A DNA stretch of 64,000 bases, from NCBI RefSeq assembly GCF_008727875.1, contig NZ_VTWS01000002.1, positions 372,001 through 436,000 of the forward strand. Reading direction: 5' to 3'. This stretch comes from Larkinella humicola. GTDB lineage: Bacteria; Bacteroidota; Bacteroidia; Cytophagales; Spirosomataceae. Positions within the stretch are counted from its first letter, which is position 1, and each line of letters begins with the position of its first letter. Positions 39,741 to 48,748 of this stretch are shown one piece after another. Under the pieces are notes generated by a model. It was not told the origin of the DNA. It saw only the letters and a program-made list of their open reading frames with translations, and searched no databases. The position numbers and the translations under genes are program-made.

Positions 39741-39746
39741 CCCCAC

Positions 39747-39835
39747 TTCGTTATTCATGATTCGCTATTTAGTATTCGCTATTTCCATCGACGCAATGCA
39801 TAGCGAATCATGAATTCCGAATGGCGAATAACGAA
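39747..39835. repeat. Word-repeat inverted repeat before the serine hydrolase gene
   Basis: TTCATGATTCGCTA (39754-39767) is perfectly mirrored at 39801-39814, and TTCGTTATTC (39747-39756) at 39826-39835, so overlapping arms share bases. The region is built of ATTCGCTATT/GTTATTCA words and probably ends the preceding transcript. Confidence 0.6.
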
Positions 39836-39856
39836 ATACATAACCATCACACCCCC

Positions 39857-41053
39857 ATGAACACAACCACCCCTTTACTCAGATCCTTCCCGCTTTTCCT
39901 GCTGGCCTTCCTGTTGAGTTGCACCCACTCGGAAGTCATTGCCCCGGCGACCTTCGCTTGTTCCGTCGATTTCAACGACCAGAGCGACACGCACCCCAAA
40001 CGAAACCGTTTTCAGGCCCTGCTCGACCAGAAAGTCCGTCAGGGCGTACCGGGCATTCTGTTGTCCGTTCAGGACCCGGTCAACGACGAATGGCTGGGAG
40101 CCGCCGGGATGGCCGACCTCTACAACCAGATTCCCTTGCAGAAATGCAACATCACCCGCGTCGGCAGCACCGTGAAAACGTTCACCGCCGTGACGGTTTT
40201 GATGCTTTACGACGAAGGACTTCTGTCACTGGATGATGCCGTTAGCCAATACCTGCCGAATTCGGTGCTCAACAAGCTCGACAATGGCACGAAAGTGACC
40301 GTTCGCCAGCTCCTGAATCACTCGAGCGGACTATATAATTACATCCAGAATCTGCAATTCCAGACGGCTTCGTTGAATGACTTGAAGAAAGAATGGTCGC
40401 CCGACGAATTGCTGGCCTATGCGAACGGGAAGAAAGCCTATTTCGCACCGGGAACCGACATGCGGTATTCCAACACCAATTACATTTTGCTGGGAATGCT
40501 CATCGAGCAGATCACACAGAAGCCTTTTTATCAGGTTTTTGAAGAAAAAATCTTCCAGCCGTTGCACCTGACCAGCACACAGTTTGCCGCCCGAAACCCG
40601 GTTCCGAAAACGATTATCCGGGGTTATGTCGATCTGTACAATGACCTGAATGTGGTCGAAAGCACGTATTACAGCGGCTGGGATTATTACACGGCCGATG
40701 GCGGACTGATTTCCAATCCGCACGACATGGCGTTTTTTTTGCACGCGTTATTCGACGGAAAGCTGCTCAAACCGGCCACCCTGGCCGAAGCCATGCAGTG
40801 GAAAGAACCGCTCAAACAGGAACCGGAAACCTACAAAACAGCCGCCGGTTTGGGATTTTTCAGGATTGAAACGCCTTACGGAATCGCGTATACCCACAGC
40901 GGAGATGCCATTGGTTATTACGCCAACATGCTCTATTTTCCGCAACAAAAAACGACGGTGGTCTACGGTGTCAACGGCAACTACGGGCAAATCGACCCAC
41001 TGGTTTCGTCGCCGGAAGCCATCAATGGCCTGCTGGAAACGGTGTTTCGGTGA
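39857..41053 (+). CDS. Class C beta-lactamase-fold serine hydrolase (lipoprotein)
   Basis: A 398-residue member of the serine beta-lactamase-like/AmpC-ClbP-esterase superfamily. The lipobox LLSC gives Cys22. Catalytic motifs are S104-x-x-K107 (STVK), Y204-S-N206 and H347-S-G349. Proteins of this type include esterases, D-aminopeptidases and penicillin-binding protein-like enzymes; true beta-lactamase activity cannot be claimed. An ATG at 39821 is in frame but falls inside the inverted repeat and would bury the lipoprotein signal. Confidence 0.88.
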   Translation: MNTTTPLLRSFPLFLLAFLLSCTHSEVIAPATFACSVDFNDQSDTHPKRNRFQALLDQKVRQGVPGILLSVQDPVNDEWLGAAGMADLYNQIPLQKCNITRVGSTVKTFTAVTVLMLYDEGLLSLDDAVSQYLPNSVLNKLDNGTKVTVRQLLNHSSGLYNYIQNLQFQTASLNDLKKEWSPDELLAYANGKKAYFAPGTDMRYSNTNYILLGMLIEQITQKPFYQVFEEKIFQPLHLTSTQFAARNPVPKTIIRGYVDLYNDLNVVESTYYSGWDYYTADGGLISNPHDMAFFLHALFDGKLLKPATLAEAMQWKEPLKQEPETYKTAAGLGFFRIETPYGIAYTHSGDAIGYYANMLYFPQQKTTVVYGVNGNYGQIDPLVSSPEAINGLLETVFR

Positions 41054-41070
41054 CCCCGCTCAGGACGAAA

Positions 41071-42795
41071 TCAAATCCCGGCGGTCAGGCTTTCGTCGGC
41101 GTGTTTCCAGGCTTCGTCCAGCCGGGCTTTGGTTTGTACGGCTTTGGCCGTAGCGCCCTGCCCCTGTTGCGCTTTATACAGCCCCGACAGCGCCCAGCCA
41201 TTGTTCGGAAACTCCTGCAAATCCTGCCGAAACACCTGCTCGGCCTGAGCAAACTGCCCGGCTTTCAGCAAAACCGCACCGAGGGTGTGGCGCACCGAGA
41301 AAAACCAGTCCGGCGGTTCGTTGTAATTCAACTGGTCTTCAATGGCTACCGCTTCGCGCAACAGGGCCAGGCTGGCGGGCAATTTCCCTTCCCGGGTCAG
41401 CAGTTCGGCCTTTAGCACCCGGCGGGCAATGTCGAGAATGGAACCCATCGAGTTGATGTCCCAGATGGTCATGGCCCGAACTTCCGGGTCGGCGGCCAGT
41501 TTTTCGAGTTGTACCAATTCAGTTCTGGCCTGCTCGAATTGGTGTTTTCCGGCGAAAGCCATACCCCGGGCGTAGTGGCGGATGGCCGTCGGATACTTGA
41601 GCGTAACCGTATCTTTTTCACTCGTTTGCAGGATTTCGTCCCATCGGGAAAACTTGATGGCGACGTTGTACACAATGGTGTAGTAGTGTTGAAGCGTGGT
41701 CCAGCCCGGCTCACTCATCAGCTTCTTTTTGGTCGATTCGGTCACTTTCCGGGCGGCTGTCATGGCCCACTGGCTGTTGCCTTCCAGCGTAGCGGTGGCG
41801 GCCCAGAAATGGTAGTTGTGTGGCAGGAGCATCAGCGGATACGAGCCCTGCGCGTGGCAGGCCGTCAGGTACGCGCTGTCTACCTCCACGGCCCGCTGAT
41901 TCGTCAGGGAGCCCTTGTGGTAGTGGCCCGTGCGGATGTAAATGTGCGACGGCATATGCACCAGATGTCCGGCATTAGGCGCCAGACTGGCCAGAATATC
42001 CGCACTTTTCAGTCCGCGCTCCGGCGTTTTGGAAGCCTCCACGGCGTGAATGTAAAAATGATTGGCTCCAATGTGTTGGGGGTTTCGTCGGATCAGATCT
42101 TCCAGCAGATTCGTAATTTCCGGTGTCCATGGTTTGTGTTTCCCCGATTTTTCCCACAGATCCCAGGGGTGCAGATCCATCAGCGATTCGGCGTAGAGTG
42201 CGGCCATATCGATATCATCCGCAAACTGGGTGTGAACCTGCTTCATGGCGTTGGCATAGGCGATATCGTACGGTTTTCGATCATCGACCGGCTGGGCCGG
42301 GTAGCGTTTGGCCAGCGCCATAATAAGCATTTTTTCCCGGGCCGTACAGGGTCCCGATAAACGAAGGGCTTGCTGAATGGCGCTATACGCCCGCTCATAA
42401 TTGTCCTTTTCCATCCCGGCGTTGTAGTTGGGGCCCAACACATACGCAAACCCCCAGTGTGCCATCGCGCAGGTCGAATCCAGGCGCATCGCTTCGTAAA
42501 AAGACCGGGCGGCTTCCGCGTGATTAAACCCGTAGGACAGCATAAAGCCCTGATCAAAATACCGTTGCGCTTCCGCATTCCGGGTTGTGATCGGGAAATG
42601 CAGATTTCCCAGGCTATCAAGTTTCGGCGCTTTCAGCCCGGAGATATACCAGTTTTGATCGGTGGGCTCGGTGCGGCAAATCAGGTGCGAAATGGTGGTG
42701 GAACTGGTTTCACCAGTCGCAGCCTTTTGTTGCGGCTGGCAGGCTTCGATCAGGCTGATCACCAGGCCGATCAGGAGCAAAATAGAAGGTTTCAT
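41071..42795 (-). CDS. TPR-repeat lipoprotein
   Basis: A 574-residue exported protein with a lipoprotein signal (ISLIEAC, Cys19). The body consists of tetratricopeptide-like helices, clearest at AQRYFDQGFMLSYGFNHAEAARSFYEAMRLDSTCAMAHWGFAYV (about 72-115) and near the C-terminus (GAVLLKAGQFAQAEQVFRQDLQEFPNNGWALSGLYKA). A conserved-looking central part (HIGANHFYIHAVEASKTPERGLKSADILASLAPNAGHLVHMPSHIYIRTGHYH) contains many His residues. The function is unknown; a scaffold or substrate-handling role is only a guess. Confidence 0.82.
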   Translation of the reverse strand: MKPSILLLIGLVISLIEACQPQQKAATGETSSTTISHLICRTEPTDQNWYISGLKAPKLDSLGNLHFPITTRNAEAQRYFDQGFMLSYGFNHAEAARSFYEAMRLDSTCAMAHWGFAYVLGPNYNAGMEKDNYERAYSAIQQALRLSGPCTAREKMLIMALAKRYPAQPVDDRKPYDIAYANAMKQVHTQFADDIDMAALYAESLMDLHPWDLWEKSGKHKPWTPEITNLLEDLIRRNPQHIGANHFYIHAVEASKTPERGLKSADILASLAPNAGHLVHMPSHIYIRTGHYHKGSLTNQRAVEVDSAYLTACHAQGSYPLMLLPHNYHFWAATATLEGNSQWAMTAARKVTESTKKKLMSEPGWTTLQHYYTIVYNVAIKFSRWDEILQTSEKDTVTLKYPTAIRHYARGMAFAGKHQFEQARTELVQLEKLAADPEVRAMTIWDINSMGSILDIARRVLKAELLTREGKLPASLALLREAVAIEDQLNYNEPPDWFFSVRHTLGAVLLKAGQFAQAEQVFRQDLQEFPNNGWALSGLYKAQQGQGATAKAVQTKARLDEAWKHADESLTAGI

Positions 42796-43107
42796 GTTGG
42801 CAAGTGTGTGTGTGAGAATGAAAGCGTACTCATCACTTCGAAATGGTTTCGACCGCCGTTATGCTATTTGACGAAGGGAACAACGGCCCTTTGATTTTTT
42901 TGGCGATGCCGTAGTAGCATCGTGTCCTGGCATTACCAACGCTAATGTACGAAGAAATGCGGGCTGTGGACAGCCCCGGAAAACCGAACGGGTGATCGCT
43001 GCCTCAGTGCTTCCGGAGGAGGGTAACGCAGACCACTCCATCAATTCAGCAGGCAGTGGGAACATTACGGTTTAGGGTATCGTTAGAAAAAACCGTTAGT
43101 TTGTTCC
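42796..43107. other. Intergenic region, nothing recognised
   Basis: This 312-bp gap between the divergent TPR lipoprotein and dinB genes contains no convincing ORF, RNA gene or repeat. It should hold the promoters of both genes, but no clear TAnnTTTG element was found. Confidence 0.4.
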
Positions 43108-44187
43108 GTGGAGCAGCCCGTAATCCGAAAAATAATCCACATCGACATGGATGCGTTTTACGCATCGGTGGAGCAGCGCGACAATCCTGCGTTGCGCCAG
43201 AAACCCGTGGCCGTCGGCGGATCGCGCCAGCGGGGCGTCGTGGCAGCGGCCAGTTATGAAGCCCGGCAATTTGGCGTTCGTTCCGCCATGGCGTCGTCGG
43301 TTGCCCTCCGCAAATGTCCCGACCTGATTTTTGTCAAACCCCGGTTCGATGTCTACAAGGCCGTTTCCAGCGAAATCCGCGCCATTTTTGCGGAATATAC
43401 GCCCCTCATCGAACCCTTATCGCTGGACGAAGCCTATCTGGATGTGACGGATAACTTAAAAAACATGCCTTCAGCCACGCAGATCGCGGAGGAAATCCGG
43501 GCTAAAATCCTTGAAAAAACGCAACTGACGGCTTCTGCCGGGATTTCGTACAACAAGTTTCTGGCCAAACTGGCCTCCGATTATCGCAAACCCAACGGTC
43601 AGTATGTGATTAAACCGTCACAGGGTCTGGCGTTTGTCGAAACCCTGACCGTCGGGCAATTCCACGGCATTGGCCGCGTCACGGCCGCCAGGCTCAACCA
43701 GCTTGGTATTTTTACCGGCTGGGATTTGCGGCAACAGTCCGAAGCCTTCCTGAAACAGCACTTTGGGAAAGCGGGCAGTTACTATTACACCATCGCCCGC
43801 GCCATCGACAACCGGCCCGTGACGCCCGACCGGCTTCGGAAATCTATTGGGTCGGAAACGACCTTCGACCGGGATTTAACCACCGAAGCCGACCTCCTCG
43901 CGGGTTTGCAACCCCTGCTCGATTCGGTCTGGCGGTTGTGCGAACGCATTCAGGTGGTGGGGCGCACGGTTACGCTGAAAGTAAAATTTGCCGATTTTGA
44001 GCAAATTACCCGCAGCCGCACCACGCTGAGGCCGGTTTCACAGAAAACTTTTCTGGATCGCATCGGCGTCGAATTACTCACAGCACTTTTCCCCCTTTCC
44101 AAAGGCGTCCGGCTCCTGGGCATTTCACTCTCCAACCTCGACGCTTCCGACCAACCATCCAGCCAGCAATTGGTGCTTCCCTTTTAG
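43108..44187 (+). CDS. dinB: DNA polymerase IV (Y family)
   Basis: A 359-residue translesion polymerase. Catalytic acids are in HIDMDAFYASVE (D13, D15 region) and LSLDEAYLDV (D107, E108); the helix-hairpin-helix GIGRVTAARLNQLGI and the little-finger domain (TLKVKFADFEQITRSRT) follow. It ends in a beta-clamp-binding-like QQLVLPF. The start is GTG at 43108, giving the normal N-terminus MEQPVIRKIIHIDMD. It bypasses damaged bases. Confidence 0.96.
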   Translation: MEQPVIRKIIHIDMDAFYASVEQRDNPALRQKPVAVGGSRQRGVVAAASYEARQFGVRSAMASSVALRKCPDLIFVKPRFDVYKAVSSEIRAIFAEYTPLIEPLSLDEAYLDVTDNLKNMPSATQIAEEIRAKILEKTQLTASAGISYNKFLAKLASDYRKPNGQYVIKPSQGLAFVETLTVGQFHGIGRVTAARLNQLGIFTGWDLRQQSEAFLKQHFGKAGSYYYTIARAIDNRPVTPDRLRKSIGSETTFDRDLTTEADLLAGLQPLLDSVWRLCERIQVVGRTVTLKVKFADFEQITRSRTTLRPVSQKTFLDRIGVELLTALFPLSKGVRLLGISLSNLDASDQPSSQQLVLPF

Positions 44188-44400
44188 CCGCTGACGGGTC
44201 TGAAACCGGGTAAAAAGCGCCATTCTTCCGAATACTGGAATTCGTCCGTTTATTTTCGCCGTTCGATAAATAGATCGCTTTCTGTACAGATTGTTTCGCC
44301 TAAATTATAGTCGGTTTTGAACCGGTTGTAAAAACGTACCTCATCTCCGATTTTTCCGAAAATCCGACCGGTCTTCCCGGCCCTTCTCCCTACCTCAACC

Positions 44401-47400
44401 ATGAACACGACTCCTAAACCGAAACTCTACGCCCTGATCGTGGGCATCAACGACTACCGGGCTGACTTAATTTTGCAGGGGCAAATCCGGTTTCCAGCCC
44501 TCGGTGGCTGCGTCATGGATGCCCTCAAGGTGCAGCGATACCTGAAAAACGATCCCGCTTTCGAACCGCACGTTTTGCTATTGCAGGACAAAAAAGCCGA
44601 CAAAGCCAGCGTGGTTCATGCTTTTCGTGAGCATTTGGGCCAGGCGAAAGAGGGCGATGTAGCCCTGTTCTATTTCTCCGGACACGGCACGCAGGAATGG
44701 GCCGATCCAACCGTTTGGAAACACGAAACCGATGGTCGGCTGGAGTGTCTGGCCTGTCATTATGACGAACAAACCACTTCCGATTTTCTACTGGCAGACA
44801 AGGAGTTGCGGTATCTCATCCAGGAACTATCGGCCAAAAAACCGCACGTCGTTACCATTTTCGACTGCTGCCATTCGGGCGACAATACCCGCAACGGGGC
44901 ACTGGTGCAAACCGTGTTCAAAGACGAAGCTCCCCGCGAAAAACGCATACCGTTTGCGTTTGCCAAACGCCCCTGGGAGCAGTTTATTTTCGGACAGACG
45001 ATCGCTGCGGATACGATCCGGCAGCAGGGCGATGCGGTTGCCTTGCCCGAAGGAACGCACGTCCAGTTGTCCGCCTGCGAATCCGACGAATCGGCGGTAG
45101 AGGTCAGTGGCGAAGGCGTTTTTACCAAAACACTGCTGACGGTTTTGCGAGCGTCGGCGGGCGACCTGAGCTACTACACACTGCGGAGTCGGGTCCGGCA
45201 ATATCTGCGGAATGTGTACGAGCAAAAACCACGCATTTACGTCGCCAACGGGGATGATTCGCTGCTGCATACCACCTTTCTCAACCGACCGGGTCAACGG
45301 GGGCAATCGGCCATTGGCGAGGTGACCTACAACCGAAAAACCGGCTGGCAGTTGAACCTGGGCGCGATTCACGGCATTACAGTCGAAACCAAATCCATCA
45401 CGGTTTTCAATCCCGACGACCCCGGCCAGAAATACTCCGCCCAACCGGGCCTCATTCGGGTCGACTCGACGCAATTGCGGTTTGATCAGGCGGTCAATCT
45501 GAACCAGAATGCGGTTTTTCAGGCCACCATCGACGGCCTGATGATGCTTCCGCTGCCCATTACCCTCAAAAACAGGGGCGGTTTGCCGGAAAACCAGCAG
45601 ATGCTGCTTGACAAGCTCTCCAGCGAAAGCGGAGGGCTCATTGTGACCGAAGAACGGGAAGAGTTGGCAAAGTATGTGGTTCACGATCAGGATGGTCGCT
45701 ATTACATCACCTACCCCAACGACCCTTACCGCCCGCTGACGAACGTGATTGAAACCGCATCCGAAACGGCCATCCCGGAACTGGTGGAACAGTTGAAACA
45801 CCTGTCCCGCTGGGAATTTATGAACAGTCTGACCAATTCGGGCACCAACCAGCTACCGGGAAAACCGCTGACGGTTGAATTTGCCCGGATTGGGGCAGAC
45901 GGGCAACCAACGGCGATTTCTCCGAACAATGACCTCCTTCCGATCCACTATGAAAAACAGGCCAATGGCCGTTGGCAAAGCAACCTTCAGGTCAAGATCA
46001 CCAATCCAGCCAGCAACCAGCGTTCGCTCTATTGCTCGGCGCTGTATCTCTCGTCTACGTTTGAATCGTTCACCGGTTTTCTGAACCCCAAAGCGTATTT
46101 GCTGGAACCGGGCAATTCGGTTTATCTGGGTCTGAACAAAATGGACTACCTGCCCGCCACGTTGCAGGACACAATGCGGTTTTACAACTGGCCAATCCGT
46201 TTGGAACACATCAAACTGATTGTCAGCACCGATGAGTTCGACCCACAGGCACTGACGCTGGCCACGCTGCCCGATCCGCCCCTGCCCGGCGATGAAAACC
46301 GGGGCGGCAACCGGGGCGGTTTTGCAACCGATGACGTATCGGACCGTTCGATTCAACTGACGGGCTGGACGACGCAGTCCTATACCCTGGAACTGGTCAA
46401 TCCGGAGCCCAATGTGATTCTGGATACCGACCTCAACGCGATGCTCCACGATCCGGTTACAACGCCCTTTGCGTTGGGAATCTATTTCGATGCCCGTCCG
46501 GGAACGAACTGGGAAACCGATTACCAGCTCAAACCGGACATTACAGTGCTGGATTCGGCGCACCTGGACGAACGCGGGCTGATCAGCGACCTGGGTCTGG
46601 CTGCGGCCAACACGCTGGCCAACCGGTTGCGCAACCGGCAGTATGCGCAGGTAACCAAACGCTTCCCCAACCGCGTCCGGCTGGTTTCGGAGGGCGATTC
46701 GTGGTTTCAGCATCCGCTCGTGACCGACACCATCGACCACCTTTCCCGGGCGTTCGCCATCTATTGCGTGGCAGCCGCGGGCGATACGCTCCGAAATTAC
46801 CAGAAAACCGGTGAATACCTCGACGCCATCGATGAACAGAATCCGGCGTTTTTTCTCATCAGCGGGGGCGGCAACGACATTCTCGGCGATCAGTTCCGCA
46901 CGTTTCTGAAAGAAAATCCGGATATGAGCGAGCCGCCGGGCCAGAATCCGCGTCGGTTTCTGAATGACAAGGTGTTCGCCGAGCTGGATGCGTTGCGCGA
47001 CCTGTACAAAACAATGTTTGGTCACCTGAAAATCTATAAACCGGACCTCCAGATTCTGGTGCATGGCTACGACTACGTGATTCCGCTGCAAGTGACCAAC
47101 AAAGGCTGGCTGGGACGCTACATGATCGAAAAAGGCATCAATCGGCAGGAGGACCGATTTGCCACGATCCAATTTATTCTGGACGAGTTCAACAGCCGGA
47201 TCAAAACGGTGGCCGAAGCTTTCGAAAATGTTTCCTACCTCGACCTCCGCAAAACCGTCCGGCCCGACCAGTGGTACGACGAAATTCACCCGAACAGCGA
47301 CGGTTATCAACAGGTGGCGATGAAGTTCATGGAGCGCATCAACGCCGTACTTACCAAACGACCGGAACTCGCGCAGCCCCTGAACCAGAGCCGGGGCGAG

Positions 47401-48645
47401 GACTTTTTTTTCCCCCTCAGTGGTCGGGGACAGGTAGTGGCAAAGCCTCAATCAGGACCTACGCGGGAGATTGATTCTCCTGCTCCGGAAAAAAACCGCA
47501 GCGGTGGACGGGGCATTACCATCAACACGGCGAATGTCGAATATGAAACAGCCCCTTCCAGGTCGTCGCACATTCCCCCACCCGCCTTTACGCCCCCGCC
47601 CGCTCCGCCGATCAACAGCCCGGCTGAAGCCAACTCAACGGCCTCTTCGCTTCGCGAAGGCCAGCTTGATTATGACATTCCCGGTTCCATGAAGGTGAAT
47701 GCGCAAACGACCTGTACGGTGCGGATTGCAGGAAAGGAAGTGGAAGCGGCCTTGTTGAAGATTAGCGAAGAGAGTGTCCATCAGGACATTATCATCGGCA
47801 ACGAAATGAGTGTTCGGCTGGTCGATAGCTCGGGCGGGGAGTATTTCAAAATTACAACCACCAGCACCGAGCGGCAGGAAATCTGGACCGGCGACGACAC
47901 CCAGTGGAAGTTTTTTGTCCGACCGCTCAAAGCTGGTCGCCATCCGTTGCTGCTTCAGGTCACCGTACATCTGGGGAGCCGCTCCCGCGATCTGGACGTA
48001 CTGGAAAAAGAAGTACTGATCAGCAGTGACGATTCGGCCGTTCCCACACCCGACACGAAAGCCTGGAAACGGATTTTATTTCTTTCGGCCAACCCCATCA
48101 CCCACGAACCGTTGCGGCTGGGTGCCGAAGCCCGCGAGATCCAAGAGGAGCTGCGGGGGAGCGACGGGATTCTGTTTTCCACCAGCCTCGCCGTCACCCC
48201 CCGCACGTTGACGCGCTCCATTTTGCAGGAAAAACCGACCATCGTACATTTTTCCGGCCACGGCACCAGCGAAGGGCTGTGTCTGGAAACGGAAAGCGGG
48301 CAGTTGAAAACCGTCAGCGCCGAGGCTTTGGGACGACTTTTTGCGGTTTTCGACGACTCCGTGCAGTGCGTGCTGTTGAACGCCTGTTACTCCGAAACCC
48401 AGGCCCGTGCCATCGGCGAACACATTCCGTACGTGATCGGGATGCAACGTTCGATTGGCGACGAAGCCGCCATTGCTTTTTCGGCGACGTTTTACCAGGC
48501 CCTGGGTTCGGGGCTGTCGATTGTGGATGCCTATGATCTGGCCGTCGCCGGGATGGGCCTGGAAGACAACCGACAGGCATCGATCCCGGTTTTGCTAAAA
48601 AAGAACCCCGTCAGCGCCGGTCCGTCGCAAGGTCAAAGACCCTGA
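44401..48645 (+). CDS. Caspase-SGNH-CHAT multidomain protein
   Basis: A 1414-residue cytoplasmic protein without signal peptide or TM helix. Residues 8-300 are a caspase/metacaspase-like clan CD protease: H95 in YFSGHGTQE and C157 in DCCHSG. Residues about 320-740 are beta-rich; the part around LYCSALYLSSTFESFTGF ... LLEPGNSVYL resembles the DUF4384-like beta domain often found with bacterial caspases. Residues about 755-985 are an SGNH/GDSL hydrolase with S767 (EGDSWFQ), N825 (GGGND) and D960-x-x-H963. A Pro-rich linker (about 1040-1080) leads to a beta-sandwich (about 1085-1210) and a C-terminal CHAT protease domain (about 1215-1405) with H1287 (HFSGHG) and C1329 (LLNACYS). The last 13 residues are encoded by an interspersed repeat. 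All three catalytic centres look intact. The role is unknown; a protease-triggered stress or defence function is inference. Confidence 0.87.
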   Translation: MNTTPKPKLYALIVGINDYRADLILQGQIRFPALGGCVMDALKVQRYLKNDPAFEPHVLLLQDKKADKASVVHAFREHLGQAKEGDVALFYFSGHGTQEWADPTVWKHETDGRLECLACHYDEQTTSDFLLADKELRYLIQELSAKKPHVVTIFDCCHSGDNTRNGALVQTVFKDEAPREKRIPFAFAKRPWEQFIFGQTIAADTIRQQGDAVALPEGTHVQLSACESDESAVEVSGEGVFTKTLLTVLRASAGDLSYYTLRSRVRQYLRNVYEQKPRIYVANGDDSLLHTTFLNRPGQRGQSAIGEVTYNRKTGWQLNLGAIHGITVETKSITVFNPDDPGQKYSAQPGLIRVDSTQLRFDQAVNLNQNAVFQATIDGLMMLPLPITLKNRGGLPENQQMLLDKLSSESGGLIVTEEREELAKYVVHDQDGRYYITYPNDPYRPLTNVIETASETAIPELVEQLKHLSRWEFMNSLTNSGTNQLPGKPLTVEFARIGADGQPTAISPNNDLLPIHYEKQANGRWQSNLQVKITNPASNQRSLYCSALYLSSTFESFTGFLNPKAYLLEPGNSVYLGLNKMDYLPATLQDTMRFYNWPIRLEHIKLIVSTDEFDPQALTLATLPDPPLPGDENRGGNRGGFATDDVSDRSIQLTGWTTQSYTLELVNPEPNVILDTDLNAMLHDPVTTPFALGIYFDARPGTNWETDYQLKPDITVLDSAHLDERGLISDLGLAAANTLANRLRNRQYAQVTKRFPNRVRLVSEGDSWFQHPLVTDTIDHLSRAFAIYCVAAAGDTLRNYQKTGEYLDAIDEQNPAFFLISGGGNDILGDQFRTFLKENPDMSEPPGQNPRRFLNDKVFAELDALRDLYKTMFGHLKIYKPDLQILVHGYDYVIPLQVTNKGWLGRYMIEKGINRQEDRFATIQFILDEFNSRIKTVAEAFENVSYLDLRKTVRPDQWYDEIHPNSDGYQQVAMKFMERINAVLTKRPELAQPLNQSRGEDFFFPLSGRGQVVAKPQSGPTREIDSPAPEKNRSGGRGITINTANVEYETAPSRSSHIPPPAFTPPPAPPINSPAEANSTASSLREGQLDYDIPGSMKVNAQTTCTVRIAGKEVEAALLKISEESVHQDIIIGNEMSVRLVDSSGGEYFKITTTSTERQEIWTGDDTQWKFFVRPLKAGRHPLLLQVTVHLGSRSRDLDVLEKEVLISSDDSAVPTPDTKAWKRILFLSANPITHEPLRLGAEAREIQEELRGSDGILFSTSLAVTPRTLTRSILQEKPTIVHFSGHGTSEGLCLETESGQLKTVSAEALGRLFAVFDDSVQCVLLNACYSETQARAIGEHIPYVIGMQRSIGDEAAIAFSATFYQALGSGLSIVDAYDLAVAGMGLEDNRQASIPVLLKKNPVSAGPSQGQRP

Positions 48646-48653
48646 CAGCGGTT
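48604..48653 (+). repeat. Interspersed ~50-bp element, copy 1
   Basis: This 50-bp unit is about 88% identical to the one at 48700-48748 (opposite strand). It encodes the final NPVSAGPSQGQRP and the TGA stop of the caspase-CHAT gene. Perfect 22-bp inverted repeats surround it (48586-48607 and 48650-48671); the left arm is coding sequence and the right arm its reverse complement. Confidence 0.8.
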
Positions 48654-48699
48654 CTTTTTTAGCAAAACCGGAACCAAACTAAAGATTGCGTTATTGTCT

Positions 48700-48748
48700 A
48701 ACCCTGTCAGGGTCTTCGACCGTACGACGGACCGGCGCTGACAGGGTT
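48700..48748 (-). repeat. Interspersed ~50-bp element, copy 2
   Basis: Reverse-oriented copy of the same unit at the 3' end of the convergent gene, encoding NPVSAGPSYGRRP and its TGA stop. It is bounded by perfect 29-bp inverted repeats (48682-48710 and 48738-48766) that include the CCCTGTCAG/CTGACAGGG ends of the element plus about 20 bp of gene-specific sequence. Confidence 0.8.

Noticed and set aside
39821-39856. Upstream in-frame ATG for the serine hydrolase.
   Set aside because: It lies within the inverted repeat and would place extra residues before the lipoprotein signal; ATG 39857 gives a proper lipobox.
39857-41053. Antibiotic-resistance beta-lactamase.
   Set aside because: The SxxK, YxN and HSG motifs are shared by esterases and peptidases of the same fold; resistance cannot be inferred.
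45853-47451. 532-codon open frame on the minus strand inside the caspase-CHAT gene.
   Set aside because: Antisense shadow; the plus-strand frame carries the catalytic motifs, and the shadow has no recognisable domain.
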